A stretch of 64,000 nucleotides of DNA, from the NCBI RefSeq assembly GCF_026191375.1, contig NZ_JAODTL010000052.1, positions 29,201-93,200 of the forward strand, read 5' to 3'. Both the position numbers and the translations under genes were made by a program. Numbering within the stretch: position 1 is the first letter of the stretch; each line of letters opens with the position of its first letter. The notes beneath the pieces were generated by a model. That model was given only the letters and a program-made list of their open reading frames with translations, was not told where the DNA came from and made no database searches. The stretch comes from Marinomonas pontica. Lineage in GTDB: Bacteria > Pseudomonadota > Gammaproteobacteria > Pseudomonadales > Marinomonadaceae. Below, piece by piece: positions 1 through 9,798 of this stretch.

Positions 1-233
1 CAAAGTGCGAGAAGCCAAAGTCAACTAACACTAAGCCGAGCTCTGTGTATGTCGCTGAAAAATTCATGGGCGATATACACGGTTCGGTGTTGTAAATTTA
101 ACCTATTGATCTTTATCGCGAAGTTTTTTGGTATTTCATCTCATAACCGACCTCACAGCGCACTAAGAGTGGTTTCGAAATTGTTCGTACTGCCGTACAA
201 TAAAAAATCGCTTTTTATCAGCCAGTATCTATC
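1..233. other. Leader region upstream of dnaX, no firm gene
   Basis: No recognisable gene is seen. One frame (positions 3-92) is open from the window edge and ends in TAA with a C-terminus reading VAEKFMGDIHGSVL. It could be the tail of a gene that starts before the window, but too little is visible to identify it. A 62-codon frame from 49 to 237 has an unconvincing composition and runs into dnaX. A TACAAT hexamer at 196-201 could be a -10 element, but no good -35 lies at the right distance. Confidence 0.3.
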
Positions 234-2491
234 ATGAGTTATCAAGTTTTAGCACGTAAATGGCGCCCACAGACGTTCCTTGAAATGGCTGGGCAAGACC
301 ATGTACTTCAAGCGTTGGTCAATGCGTTGCGCCAGCAGCGTTTGCATCACGCCTATTTATTTACCGGAACACGCGGTGTTGGTAAAACCACCATTGCGCG
401 TATTTTCGCTAAATGCTTAAACTGTGAAACCAATGGGATTTCACCAGAGCCTTGTGGTACCTGTGATAGTTGCCGCGAAATTGCTGAAGGCCGCTTTGTT
501 GACCTAATTGAGGTAGATGCGGCTTCTCGTACCAAAGTAGAAGACACTCGCGAATTATTAGAAAACGTACAATATGCGCCAACTCGTGGTCGCTTCAAAG
601 TCTATCTAATAGACGAAGTACACATGTTGTCGACTCACTCCTTTAACGCCTTATTAAAAACATTAGAAGAGCCACCCGCTCACGTTAAATTTCTGTTGGC
701 CACCACAGATCCGCAGAAACTACCTGTCACGATTTTGTCCCGTTGTTTGCAATTCAATCTCAAAAATATGTCACCGCAACGTGTGGTCGATTATTTACAA
801 ACGGTATTGAACACTGAGCAGGTTAACTTTGATCAGCCAGCATTGTGGCAGATTGGTCAAGCGGCGAATGGCAGTATGCGTGACGCCTTGAGTTTAACGG
901 ATCAGGCCATTGCCTTTGGTAATGGTACCATTTCAGAGTCGGGTGTAACGGCGATGCTGGGCTTGGTGAATCAAGCGCAAGTATTGGATTTACTAGAAAG
1001 TGTTGCCTCTAAAAATGCGGCGCAAGTCTTGAGCCGTATTGAACAATTGGCAGATTATCAGCCGGATTTTACGGCGATTTGTGGCAGTTTATTGGATGTT
1101 TTGCATCGCATTGCAATAGAGCAGCAAGTGCCTGGAGCCTTAGTTGATCAGCTAGGGGATTTGGCGCGCATTCAGGCAATGGCGGCCAATGTGAGCGCGG
1201 AAGAAATTCAAATGATGTATCAAAGCTTGTTAATAGGGCGTCGAGATTTGTATCTTGCGCATTCTGCGAGAGCAGGCTTTGAAATGTTAATGCTAAGACT
1301 GATTGCCTTCCGTCCTGCACCGCCTATGATGGTGAATCATGATGCGCCTCCTGTAGTCATAGCACAACCAATTGTACCTGCTGAACCGAAAGCCACTCAG
1401 GTGCCGGAAGAAAGCACAGAAAAAAAACGCCCATCGTTGACGAACCGATACAAGTGATGTCTCAGGAGGAGCGCCCACCATGGGAAGACGCACCTGATGC
1501 TGACGTTATTGAAGAAAAGGTTGAAAGAGCGGTTGAGCATGTTGTTGATGCAGAAAGCGATGTTCAACATGACTCTATAGAAAACAGCTATGTAGACGAT
1601 ATTTCTTTAAAAGAAACCAGTTTAGAAGAGAGCGCTTTAGACAAGAGCATTTTAGAAAAGAGCACTTTAGATAATGGCTCTTTTGGTGGTGAAGCAGCTG
1701 AGCCAGCTGTAGTTGAACACACATCAAATCCAAATGACGAGGCTCAAGAAGCTGTCGATTCGCCAGCTACAGACTTCGGTGACGTTGTCGAAACCGCTGA
1801 GCCCGTCGATCAAGGCCAGTCTAAACCGTCCGCTGTCACAGACACTCCGTTTGTAAACGGTGTTCTGGATGAGAGTGATGACGATGATGAAGACGAGGAC
1901 GAAGCAGAAGAGCGTGCGATTGCCGACATCGTTGACCCATTCAACCCTGCGGCAGATTTGGTGGATGCCTTAGCGGCAGATCCGGTGGGTGCTCCTGACA
2001 GTGACGACAATTCAGAAGCAGACACGCGTTTAGCAAAAGTACCAGACACGATTGCCCAGCCTGCACTGGGCATGCCGTTGCCAGAAATGAGTCATTATAA
2101 TGAATTGACCATGAAGCTTTGGTGGCTGGTGGCGCCTCGATTGCCCTTGAAGGGCTTGGTGCAAAATATACTAATGAATTCCAGCTTAGTGGACGCCAGT
2201 GATCAGGGCATTCGTCTCGAGGTACCGTTAGAATACGGCCACATGCTTAATCAAATGCGTTACGAGCAAATACAAGGCGCACTGAGCGATTTTTTCGCGA
2301 TGACGGTACCCCTAATTATTGATACGGTGGAAGACACGAATGGCGTCACTGCAGAAGAGTTTGCTGCCAGCAAGCGAGCAGAGGCTCTGCAAGTGGCTAT
2401 AGAACATTTAAATTCACACCCAGTTGTGCAAGCGTTATCGGCAACGATGGGCGCACAATTGGTTTATGATACGGTTAAAGTTAAAGCTTAA
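234..2491 (+). CDS. dnaX: DNA polymerase III subunits gamma/tau (reading frame broken by -1 shift)
   Basis: This is the clamp-loader ATPase of DNA polymerase III. The 0 frame (234-1457) starts MSYQVLARKWRPQTF and carries Walker A GTRGVGKT (about residues 45-52), a four-cysteine zinc module, the DEVHML Walker B and an SRC motif. It ends after 407 residues. A second frame (1454-2491) carries an acidic linker and the tau-specific C-terminal domain that binds DnaB and the alpha subunit. The frames join at an A8 run (1420-1427): a -1 shift there gives an unbroken tau of about 752 residues reading TPIVDEPIQVMSQEERPPWE. Unshifted reading gives a gamma-like product. This is either programmed slippage at A AAA AAA or a lost A in the assembly. 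ybaB and recR follow, the usual gammaproteobacterial order. Confidence 0.93.
1420..1427 (+). other. A8 slippery run, candidate dnaX -1 frameshift site
   Basis: The codons GAA AAA AAA CGC contain the heptamer A AAA AAA in the phase needed for -1 slippage. A GGAAG stretch at 1406-1410 lies about ten bases upstream, where the E. coli dnaX site has a Shine-Dalgarno-like stimulator. Only a weak stem (ATCG/CGAT) can be drawn downstream. The same DNA would read as one continuous tau gene if the run had nine A residues. Confidence 0.5.
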
Positions 2492-2506
2492 ATTGGAGAA
2501 AAAGTT

Positions 2507-2833
2507 ATGTTCAAAGGTGGTATGGGTAACATGATGCGCCAAGCGCAGCAGATGCAAGAAAACATGCAAAAAGCGCAAGAAGAAATCGCCAACATGGAAG
2601 TCGAAGGACAAGCGGGTGCTGGTCTGGTCAAAATTCTAATGACAGGCCGTCATGATGTGAAACGAGTGTCTATTGATGACTCATTGTTTGCTGACGATAA
2701 AGAAATGTTGGAAGACTTGATTGCCGCAGCAGTAAACGATGCTGTTCGTAACATTGAAGTAACACAAAAAGAAAAAATGGCGTCAGCAACGGCGGGAATG
2801 TCGTTGCCACCTGGCTTTAAAATGCCTTTCTAG
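2507..2833 (+). CDS. ybaB: YbaB/EbfC family nucleoid-associated DNA-binding protein
   Basis: This is a small dimeric DNA-binding protein of 108 residues, the normal length for the family. The N-terminal third is a charged coiled coil rich in Met and Gln ([18 protein letters not shown]), followed by the conserved strand region [21 protein letters not shown] and the Pro-Gly-Phe C-terminus [16 protein letters not shown] ribosome-binding site sits before the ATG. It lies 15 bp after dnaX and 9 bp before recR, and this conserved trio is almost certainly co-transcribed. YbaB proteins bind DNA with little sequence specificity, and the link to recombination is inferred from gene order. Confidence 0.96.
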   Translation: MFKGGMGNMMRQAQQMQENMQKAQEEIANMEVEGQAGAGLVKILMTGRHDVKRVSIDDSLFADDKEMLEDLIAAAVNDAVRNIEVTQKEKMASATAGMSLPPGFKMPF

Positions 2834-2842
2834 GAGCGAGCT

Positions 2843-3436
2843 TTGTTTAGTCCCTTAATAAAAGAATTGATTGAATCACTGCGTTGTTTACCTGGCGTTG
2901 GACCAAGGTCGGCGCAAAAGATGGCGTTGTATCTATTAGAACGAGATCATCAAGGGGCGGATAGACTGGCGAACGGCTTACGTGAAGCACTAGATAAGGT
3001 AGGTCGATGTTCAAGTTGTCGCACTTTGACGGAAGAGTCAGAGTGCGAGCTTTGCCAAGACCCAGAACGGGACGCAACGCGTTTGTGTATTGTCGAAACG
3101 CCTGCCGACGTGGTCGCAATAGAATCTGCGGGTACGTTTACTGGGCGTTATTTTGTATTGTTGGGGCATTTGTCACCGATTGACGGTATTGGTCCAGAAG
3201 AGCTTGGTTTGGATCGTTTAGAGGCACTGGTTCAGCATAACGAAGTGGAAGAAGCTATTATTGCCACTAACTCAACGGTGGAAGGCGAGGCGACTTGTCA
3301 TTATATCGCCGAAAAATTAAAAACATTAAACATCAACGTGAGCCGTATTGCTCATGGTGTGCCAATGGGCGGCGAATTGGAATACGTTGATGGTAACACT
3401 CTGGCCTTGGCGCTAGAGGGACGGAAAAAACTCTAG
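2843..3436 (+). CDS. recR: Recombination mediator protein RecR
   Basis: RecR works with RecO and RecF to load RecA on SSB-coated gapped DNA. The protein has 197 residues, standard for RecR. It begins with the helix-hairpin-helix region [17 protein letters not shown] (about 16-32), followed by a C4 zinc finger (Cys56, Cys59, Cys68, Cys71) and a Toprim domain with [13 protein letters not shown], and ends with the [16 protein letters not shown] region. The start is a TTG preceded by AGGAG at 2832-2836, six bases upstream. No ATG fits the family N-terminus. Confidence 0.97.
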   Translation: MFSPLIKELIESLRCLPGVGPRSAQKMALYLLERDHQGADRLANGLREALDKVGRCSSCRTLTEESECELCQDPERDATRLCIVETPADVVAIESAGTFTGRYFVLLGHLSPIDGIGPEELGLDRLEALVQHNEVEEAIIATNSTVEGEATCHYIAEKLKTLNINVSRIAHGVPMGGELEYVDGNTLALALEGRKKL

Positions 3437-3437
3437 T

Positions 3438-4595
3438 ATGAATGATCAAGATGATGCTCTAAATGACGATGCCCTGAATATTGTGTGGGTTGCTGACAAT
3501 GAATCGCTATCGAGCTGGTGTCATTACTGGGCAGAGCTGCCTGTAATCGCTGTCGATACTGAGTTTATTCGTCGTACAACGTATTTTCCAATTACGGGGC
3601 TGATTCAAATTAGCGAAGGCGATAAAGCGGTATTGATTGATCCTTTGAGTATTGATGAATGGGAGCCGCTGCGTAGCTTGATGGTAAACCCTTCTGTGAT
3701 GAAGGTTTTCCATGCTTGTTCAGAAGACTTAGATGTGTTTGACCGATTGTTAGGGGTACTACCGACGCCGTTTTACGACACACAAATTGGTGAGGCGTAC
3801 GCGAGCGCACAATGGTCGTTAAGTTACGTGAAGTTGATTCATGAGTATTTGCAAATTGAAGTCGCCAAAGATGAGACGCGCTCCGATTGGACACAACGCC
3901 CATTAACGGATGCGCAAAAGCGTTATGCGGCTTTAGATGTGGTTTATCTTGCGAAAGTGTACCCAATGCAAGTGGCCCGTTTGCAAGAAAAAGACATGCT
4001 TGAATGGGTGTTGGAAGACTGCGAATCGCTTAAGTGGCAATATCAAATGAACTCGGATCCTGAGCAAAACTGGGATGGCATAAAAACCGCTTGGCGTTTG
4101 TCTCCTGCGGGTCTGACGTTATTGCGCTTGTTGTTTATTTGGCGAGATGGCCAAGCACGCAAAGAAAATGTCCCTAAAGGCCAAATTTTAAAGGATCGCA
4201 CGTTGTGGTCGTTGGCGAAAACATTGCCCACGCATCATAAAGCGGTGTCAGAAGCAGAAGAGTTAACTGGCCGTCAACATCGTTTGTACGGAGAAGTGAT
4301 TTTAGAGCAAGTGGCTTTGGTAAATGAACTGTCTCCGGATGAATATCAATTGCCTTTGGAAGTGCCCCTGCCATCACAAGCTGGGGAATTAACGAAATCC
4401 ATTAAAGCGTTCGTTCGTGAAAAGGCGGAAGCATTAAATATCGCTCCAGAAGCCATGATGAAGCGAAAATTACTGGATCCATTGGTGCGTCATTTGTTTG
4501 ATGGTACTGATGTGGATTGGCAAAACCCAGCCATTACGGGATGGCGACGTGACGTCATTGTAGATCCAGTGTTAGAAAAATTTAAGAAGTCTTAA
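3438..4595 (+). CDS. rnd: Ribonuclease D
   Basis: This is a 3'-5' exoribonuclease that trims tRNA precursors and other structured RNA. It has 385 residues, close to the family length. The DEDDy exonuclease motifs are visible: VDTEFIRRTTYFP (Exo I), HACSEDLDVF (Exo II) and YAALDVVYLAKVY (Exo III, with the tyrosine of the DEDDy class). HRDC-type helical domains fill the C-terminal half, including the RLLFIWRDGQARKENVPKG segment. It begins one base after the recR stop codon, so translational coupling with recR is likely. Confidence 0.95.
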   Translation: MNDQDDALNDDALNIVWVADNESLSSWCHYWAELPVIAVDTEFIRRTTYFPITGLIQISEGDKAVLIDPLSIDEWEPLRSLMVNPSVMKVFHACSEDLDVFDRLLGVLPTPFYDTQIGEAYASAQWSLSYVKLIHEYLQIEVAKDETRSDWTQRPLTDAQKRYAALDVVYLAKVYPMQVARLQEKDMLEWVLEDCESLKWQYQMNSDPEQNWDGIKTAWRLSPAGLTLLRLLFIWRDGQARKENVPKGQILKDRTLWSLAKTLPTHHKAVSEAEELTGRQHRLYGEVILEQVALVNELSPDEYQLPLEVPLPSQAGELTKSIKAFVREKAEALNIAPEAMMKRKLLDPLVRHLFDGTDVDWQNPAITGWRRDVIVDPVLEKFKKS

Positions 4596-4637
4596 TTTTA
4601 AAAGGCAAAACATGGCGTGACACGCCAAGAGAACATT

Positions 4638-4931
4638 ATGAAACAGCATTTAATCGTAGAAGTATTTCGCTCTAGTAAACATGATGGCATGTACTTGTAT
4701 GTGGAAAAAAGTAAAGGCCTGAAAGACATACCAGAAGAGCTAATGGCCCGTTTTGGCAAAGGTATCAGTGCAATGACAATGTTATTGACTAACGAAAGTA
4801 AATTGGCTCGCGCTACCCCAGAGAAAGTGATTGAAGGGATTCGTGAAAAAGGCTTTTATTTGCAATTACCACCAGCGAAAGACGACTATTTATTGGATCT
4901 TTATAAGACGCCAACAGAAGCTGTCTATTAA
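4638..4931 (+). CDS. ycgL: YcgL domain-containing protein
   Basis: This is a small protein of the YcgL family, about 97 residues from the start chosen here. The family signature is clear: [20 protein letters not shown], then [11 protein letters not shown] and [12 protein letters not shown]. The ATG at 4638 has AAGAGA at a proper distance. A GTG at 4617 would add seven residues without a good ribosome-binding site. The biochemical function of YcgL is unknown. Its position right after rnd is a recurrent gammaproteobacterial arrangement, and ycgN follows 17 bp later. Confidence 0.9.
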   Translation: MKQHLIVEVFRSSKHDGMYLYVEKSKGLKDIPEELMARFGKGISAMTMLLTNESKLARATPEKVIEGIREKGFYLQLPPAKDDYLLDLYKTPTEAVY

Positions 4932-4948
4932 CGAGTTGGATTGAAAGA

Positions 4949-5428
4949 ATGATTGCAAAGCGTTACGAACCGTTTTGGAAAACCACGCCGCTGGAAAAAA
5001 TGTCGCCAGCCGAGTGGGAGTCGATTTGTGATGGCTGTGGCAAATGTTGTCTACAGAAATTACAAGACGATGACACTGAAGAGGTCTTTTACACCAATCT
5101 TGCGTGTCATCAGTTGAATATTACCTCGTGCCAATGCAAAGTCTACGACACTCGCCAAGCAAAAGTCGCAAGTTGCATTACCTTGACAGCGGATCAAATT
5201 GATCAGTTTCAATGGTTGCCAGACACATGCAGTTATCGTGTTTTATATGAAACGAAAGAGCTGCCTAACTGGCACCCATTAGTGGTGGGTAATGACAAAG
5301 AGATGCTACGTCAGGGCTTAACGGTTCGACATTATGCGATCAATGAGCAGTCGGTGGATGAAGAAGATTGGGAAACTCATATTATAAAATGGGTACATGG
5401 TATGCCGGAGCCGTATGATATAACGTGA
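4949..5428 (+). CDS. ycgN: YcgN family cysteine cluster protein (UPF0260)
   Basis: The protein has 159 residues and belongs to the YcgN/UPF0260 family, whose conserved cysteines suggest binding of zinc or iron. The cluster is seen as CDGCGKCCLQK near the N-terminus and as CHQLNITSCQCKVYDTR in the middle, followed by another cysteine in ASCITL and the family motif LPDTCSYRVLYE. The C-terminal part reads HPLVVGNDKEMLRQG. It is the last gene of the dnaX-to-ycgN run. The metal and the reaction, if any, are not known. Confidence 0.93.
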   Translation: MIAKRYEPFWKTTPLEKMSPAEWESICDGCGKCCLQKLQDDDTEEVFYTNLACHQLNITSCQCKVYDTRQAKVASCITLTADQIDQFQWLPDTCSYRVLYETKELPNWHPLVVGNDKEMLRQGLTVRHYAINEQSVDEEDWETHIIKWVHGMPEPYDIT

Positions 5429-5484
5429 TACAGCGAACGGTCGCTAATCTCAGCAAAGTAAAGTAGTTCAAGGAGTTCGCAAAC

Positions 5485-7344
5485 GTGAAGTGGTTGAAAA
5501 TAAATACTGTGTTGTTGGTGGCTGTTTTATCCTTTTGGATGCCGGTAAGCCAAGCGGATACACAATTCCGTGTCATTGTTGATGCCTCTGGTAGTATGCT
5601 GATCAGCGACCCTGATAAGCTGACGTCTGAGGCATTACGTCTTATTTCAAATCTCGCCCCAGAAGAGCAAGCTACGCTCGGCATTTGGCTATTTGGTGAG
5701 GAGCCGAGAGTCTTATTGCCCGAATCCACTGTCAATAAAGCCACGAAAGCCAAGTTAGCAAGCTACGTGAACAGTTACGTTACACAAGACGTGAAAACCG
5801 ACTTGGAAGCCATTATTAAGCTGCTTTTGAAAACACCCGATAGTGGTAATTTGGCGTCTGGTTTCAGCCGTCACTGGATATTGGTAACCGATGGCATGGT
5901 GGACATCAGCTTAGAAGACAGCGTTAATAAAGCCTCGCGAGATCGAATTTTAAATCAACTTACTTCTGAACTGGAAGACAGAGGGATTCATCTTCATACC
6001 GTTTCTATGACGGGTTACACAGACAAAGCGCTGCTGGAATCCTTGTCACTTAGAACCAACGCGACCCATACGGAAGTGGCCATTCCAGAAGATTTACTCG
6101 ATACCTTTGATCGTATTTTTTCACAAGCATCGCCTTCTGATGAGCTGCCGTTTGATGGTGACCACTTTTTAGTTGATGACGCAATCGATGAGCTGACTTT
6201 GGTCGTGTTTCATGACGGAGGGCGTCAACCTCGTATCACCAAACCAGACGGTAGTGCGTTGGCATTGGTGAACAGTAATAGTGTGTCTGTATCGGCGGCT
6301 GAGCATTACACATTGCTCACGGTGCGTCGTCCAGCCTCTGGGAATTGGACGGTCAGTAACGTGGATTTAGAGCGAAGCAGTGTCAGAGTAATGACGGATT
6401 TAGGCATACAGGCTTCGACTATTCCGCCGATTGTATTTCAAGGCGAGGCAACAGCGTCCTCGGTTGGCGTGTTTCAAGAAAATGCTCTTATTCAAGATTT
6501 AGACGTGCTTGGCTTGCTTAACGTAGAACAGACCTTGGTTCGTCTAAGTGGGGAGCAAAAGGAGACAGTGTTTATTCATAACATGGCGCTTAAAGACGAT
6601 ACGTTTGTTCAGACCATTGGTGCCATTTCTGAGCCAGGCAATTATGAATTGATTAGTTTGGTGGACGGTAAAACGTTTTCTCGACAGATGAGTCAGTTTT
6701 TTACCGTGAATCCTGCGATCGAATTTAGCGGAACGAACCCGAGTGGGAACTTGATTGCTTTTTCAGCTAAGCCTGTGAATTTGCGATTGGATGTCCTGAG
6801 TTCGCACATCATGCTTGAGTTTACCTACAATAATGGCACCACCAAAATGGAAGAGATGCCCTTAGTGGGGCAAGGTTATTGGGAAAAAATAATACCCGTT
6901 GAAACAAGCGATACCGTCAAGGTTCGTGCACAGTTATCTGGCGTTACACAAACCGGATCTGAGTTCGAATACTGGACGCCTTTTTGGCATTTTAATAAAC
7001 AAGCGGATAACTCGTTAGAAGTTGGATTAGGGCAAGTTTCTAGTGTGGGTGCTGTTTTATTGTCGGCTCCCATTTTAGAAAAAGACGCGATGCCGGTCAT
7101 GGTTCCACCGGCTATTTCCATTGTGACGGATGCCCAAGAACAGATAGAAACACAATCAGAGGGATTAAAACCCGATCAAGAAAGCTCGCCAGTGACAGAG
7201 AATACGGGCAATTTATCAGAGCAAGAATGGATCTTGTACGCCTTGTTAAACGTTGGCGGCATTATCGCAATAGCGGGCGGTATTTTCTTATATCGTCGCT
7301 TAAAACATAAATCCACAGACAGAGACGATATAAACGATGTGTGA
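5485..7344 (+). CDS. von Willebrand factor A domain membrane protein
   Basis: The 619-residue protein starts at a GTG and has an N-terminal signal peptide (about residues 1-24, ending VSQA). A VWA domain follows directly with an intact MIDAS motif DASGSM (Asp33, Ser35, Ser37) and a later VTDGMVD acidic site. The middle is beta-rich and resembles VWA proteins with Ig-like insertions. A transmembrane helix (about 590-606, GGIIAIAGGIFLYRRL) precedes a short charged tail, so most of the protein should be periplasmic and anchored by its C-terminus. The partner ligand is unknown. It overlaps the next gene by 8 bp, which implies co-translation with the glutamine amidotransferase. Confidence 0.85.
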   Translation: MKWLKINTVLLVAVLSFWMPVSQADTQFRVIVDASGSMLISDPDKLTSEALRLISNLAPEEQATLGIWLFGEEPRVLLPESTVNKATKAKLASYVNSYVTQDVKTDLEAIIKLLLKTPDSGNLASGFSRHWILVTDGMVDISLEDSVNKASRDRILNQLTSELEDRGIHLHTVSMTGYTDKALLESLSLRTNATHTEVAIPEDLLDTFDRIFSQASPSDELPFDGDHFLVDDAIDELTLVVFHDGGRQPRITKPDGSALALVNSNSVSVSAAEHYTLLTVRRPASGNWTVSNVDLERSSVRVMTDLGIQASTIPPIVFQGEATASSVGVFQENALIQDLDVLGLLNVEQTLVRLSGEQKETVFIHNMALKDDTFVQTIGAISEPGNYELISLVDGKTFSRQMSQFFTVNPAIEFSGTNPSGNLIAFSAKPVNLRLDVLSSHIMLEFTYNNGTTKMEEMPLVGQGYWEKIIPVETSDTVKVRAQLSGVTQTGSEFEYWTPFWHFNKQADNSLEVGLGQVSSVGAVLLSAPILEKDAMPVMVPPAISIVTDAQEQIETQSEGLKPDQESSPVTENTGNLSEQEWILYALLNVGGIIAIAGGIFLYRRLKHKSTDRDDINDV

Positions 7345-8137
7345 GTTATTAGGCATGAGCGCCAATGTGCCAACGGATATTTGTTTTAGTTTTTCGGGGC
7401 TGCGAGCCCGCGGTGGTCGCACAGGTCCCCATAAAGATGGCTGGGGAATGGCCATGTACCGTGATGGCTATGTCTGGGCGATCCACGATCCAAGGCCAAG
7501 TGCCGATTCGGACATGGCAGAAGTCATCAGTAACACATCACTAAAATGTGACATTGTGATCAGTCATATTCGTCAAGCAAACGTCGGCGCGGTAAGTCTA
7601 TTAAACACCCACCCGTTTAATCGTTTGTTGTGGGGCAAGACTTGGACTTACGCCCATAATGGGCAACTTGAGTCATCGGAGTCGTTGCCAATCGAACATT
7701 ACCATCCATTAGGTAGTACAGATTCAGAGCGTGCTTTTTGTTGGATTGTAGAGCAATTGCAAATTCGTTTTGGTGATCAAGAGCCAAGCGTCGTCGCGGT
7801 GTCAGAAGCGTTATCAGATTTAGCATTACAGCTGAAATCGCGTGGTGTCTTCAATATGATGTTGTCTGATGGCGTGCGTTTATACTGCTTTTGTACCACA
7901 AAATTGCACTGGATTACCCGACGGGCGCCGTTTAAAAAGGCCACCCTGTCCGATGAAGATGTGATCGTCGACTTTAAAGAAGTCACCACAGACAAAGACG
8001 TTGTGACCGTCATTGCAACCCAGCCACTGACGCATGATGAACAGTGGCAGCAAATGGAAGAGGGTGAACTTTGTGTGTTTGAAGGCGGCGAAGTGGTTTG
8101 TCAGATCAAAGCGGCGCATTTAGCCACCGCTTTGTAG
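7337..8137 (+). CDS. Class II glutamine amidotransferase (YafJ-type)
   Basis: This is an Ntn-type glutamine amidotransferase domain protein of 266 residues. The nucleophile is Cys2, exposed after removal of Met (MCELLGMSANVP). Family motifs include RARGGRTGPHKDGWGM, SHIRQANVG, NTHPF and YAHNGQLES, which form the glutaminase pocket. No synthase domain is attached, as in E. coli YafJ, so the acceptor of the released ammonia is unknown. The ATG overlaps the end of the VWA gene by 8 bp. A second, distinct member of the superfamily lies at 49742-50527. Confidence 0.92.
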   Translation: MCELLGMSANVPTDICFSFSGLRARGGRTGPHKDGWGMAMYRDGYVWAIHDPRPSADSDMAEVISNTSLKCDIVISHIRQANVGAVSLLNTHPFNRLLWGKTWTYAHNGQLESSESLPIEHYHPLGSTDSERAFCWIVEQLQIRFGDQEPSVVAVSEALSDLALQLKSRGVFNMMLSDGVRLYCFCTTKLHWITRRAPFKKATLSDEDVIVDFKEVTTDKDVVTVIATQPLTHDEQWQQMEEGELCVFEGGEVVCQIKAAHLATAL

Positions 8138-8272
8138 GCTACGCTCGTGTAGGTTATGCTCGTTTTCGGCTTTAGCGTATCTGTACAGTTTAGGTTTGGC
8201 GGTCACGGTATTTTTCACTGGCTTCGAGACCTGTTATTCTAAGGCCATTATTGGTGTAACAGAGTAAAATGA

Positions 8273-8521
8273 ATGATTAATGATAATGATGTGATCGAAA
8301 CCTTAGATGAACTAGAAACCTTTTTGCGTTTGGTTGAAATGGGCGGTTTAGGTCTGGATAACGTGTCGGGTGTGGCACTGGCAACCAACAATGCGAATGG
8401 TCGCCCTTTTGTCGCGGTTTTGGACGACAACCAGCAGTTAGTACTGGGGCGTTGGGTAACGGCCGATGTGTTTGAAAATGGCAAAGACATCGTGCGCTAT
8501 GGCGCGAAAAAACCGCATTAA
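8273..8521 (+). CDS. Hypothetical protein, 82 residues
   Basis: A short ORF with protein-like composition: an acidic N-terminal helix (NDNDVIETLDELETFLRLVE) and a beta-rich C-terminal half (GRPFVAVLDDNQQLVLGRWV). It is not recognised as a named family. It lies 135 bp after the amidotransferase and just before a strong terminator at 8582-8617, which supports it as a real transcribed gene. ORFs also exist on the opposite strand here, but their composition is less protein-like. Confidence 0.6.
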   Translation: MINDNDVIETLDELETFLRLVEMGGLGLDNVSGVALATNNANGRPFVAVLDDNQQLVLGRWVTADVFENGKDIVRYGAKKPH

Positions 8522-8581
8522 TCATCTAACTAATGAGGTGCCTCTCCGTTCTCATTCAGAAAAGCGAGAGTAAAGGCATAA

Positions 8582-8617
8582 AAAATCCCCGCTAGGTTGT
8601 GGCCTAAGCGGGGATTT
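8582..8617. terminator. Bidirectional intrinsic terminator
   Basis: Two arms reading AAAATCCCCGC and GCGGGGATTTT pair with a short GGTTGTGGCC-containing loop, and flanking A and T runs serve both strands. It separates the + strand orphan gene (ending 8521) from cysK on - (ending 8643). Confidence 0.85.
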
Positions 8618-8642
8618 TGTTTTCTATGGGTGTCGCGTGTTT

Positions 8643-9608
8643 TTATTGTACCAATTCGTTGTCGGTGAATTCACCTTCAAACAACGCAGTAGATAAGTAG
8701 CGTTCACCAGAATCGGGTAATACAACAACGATTTTCTTATCTTTAAATTCGTCAAGTTGGCTTAAACGCTCAGCCGCAACGACTGCAGCGCCACATGAAA
8801 TACCACACAAAATGCCTTCTTCACGCATTAAACGTTTCGCCATAGCTATCGCGTCTTCATTGGACACTTGCTCAACGCGATCTATGATAGAAAGATCAAG
8901 GTTTTTTGGTACGAATCCCGCACCAATGCCTTGGATTTTATGTGGGGCAGGGGCGGGTGTTTCACCGTTAAGTGTTTGCGTGATAACCGGAGAGCTGGTT
9001 GGCTCTACCGCCACACTGACAATCGCTTTGCCCTGAGTGTTTTTAATATAACGACTTACGCCAGTAATGGTACCACCAGTGCCAACGCCTGCTACGAATA
9101 CATCGATTTCACCATTGGTGTCTTGCCAGATTTCTGGTCCCGTGGTTTTTTCGTGAATTTCTGGGTTGGCTGGGTTATCAAACTGCTGCAATAAAACGAA
9201 ATTGTCATCTTGGGCGATTTCTTGTGCTTTTTCGATTGCGCCTTTCATGCCTTTGGCAGGCTCCGTCAAGACGATGTTTGCACCCAGGGCTTTCATCACT
9301 TGACGACGCTCGACGCTCATACTTGATGGCATAGTAATGGTGATCGGATAACCACGAGAAGCCGCAACAAAACACAAGGCAATACCAGTGTTGCCACTGG
9401 ATGGTTCAACCAACGATTTTCCTTTGCTAAGAACGCCGCGTTTTTCAGCGTCCCACACCATGTTGGCGCCAATACGGCATTTAACGGAAAAAGCGGGATT
9501 GCGAGACTCAAGTTTCGCCCAAATATTCCCATTTCCAATGCGGTTTAAACGTACAAGTGGCGTGTTGCCAATGGTAAGAGAGTTATCTTCAAAGACTTGA
9601 TGAGACAT
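8643..9608 (-). CDS. cysK: Cysteine synthase A (O-acetylserine sulfhydrylase)
   Basis: A PLP enzyme that makes cysteine from O-acetylserine and sulfide. The 321-residue protein follows the CysK pattern closely: [11 protein letters not shown] near the N-terminus, the PLP lysine in [11 protein letters not shown] (Lys43), the phosphate-loop region [27 protein letters not shown], and [13 protein letters not shown]. The Lys-Cys-Arg after the PLP lysine and the full-length beta8-beta9 region favour CysK over CysM. It is transcribed alone, divergently from hrpA. Confidence 0.95.
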   Translation of the reverse strand: MSHQVFEDNSLTIGNTPLVRLNRIGNGNIWAKLESRNPAFSVKCRIGANMVWDAEKRGVLSKGKSLVEPSSGNTGIALCFVAASRGYPITITMPSSMSVERRQVMKALGANIVLTEPAKGMKGAIEKAQEIAQDDNFVLLQQFDNPANPEIHEKTTGPEIWQDTNGEIDVFVAGVGTGGTITGVSRYIKNTQGKAIVSVAVEPTSSPVITQTLNGETPAPAPHKIQGIGAGFVPKNLDLSIIDRVEQVSNEDAIAMAKRLMREEGILCGISCGAAVVAAERLSQLDEFKDKKIVVVLPDSGERYLSTALFEGEFTDNELVQ

Positions 9609-9798
9609 ACCATTTCCTTTTTTTTGGTCTGTTTGAGTGATAGCGCCGTATAAGACACTTTGCGAATGTCGTTCACTATAACCCTTAGGTTGGGATTGAT
9701 GTTAGAATTTACAACTATATAGATAGAGACCTTTGCACAACAATTGTGCTTGCCCATACTTTCTCTGCGACAAGCAAAAGGATACTAGTTTAGCTATC

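Noticed and set aside
49..237. A 62-codon ORF before dnaX
   Set aside because: Its composition is not protein-like, there is no ribosome-binding site, and it runs into the dnaX start.
1810..2073. Long serine-rich ORF opposite the dnaX linker
   Set aside because: It is the antisense of the acidic GAT/GAC/GAA-rich tau linker. The serine run is a codon-complement artefact.
8136..8163. Short direct repeat GTAGG(C/T)TA(C/T)GCTCG
   Set aside because: There are only two 14-base copies next to a stop codon, with no known role or further copies.
8248..8525. Two 80-82 residue ORFs on - opposite the orphan gene at 8273-8521
   Set aside because: The + strand frame has better protein composition and lies directly before the terminator. 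The - frames would run into that terminator in the wrong order and lack ribosome-binding sites.
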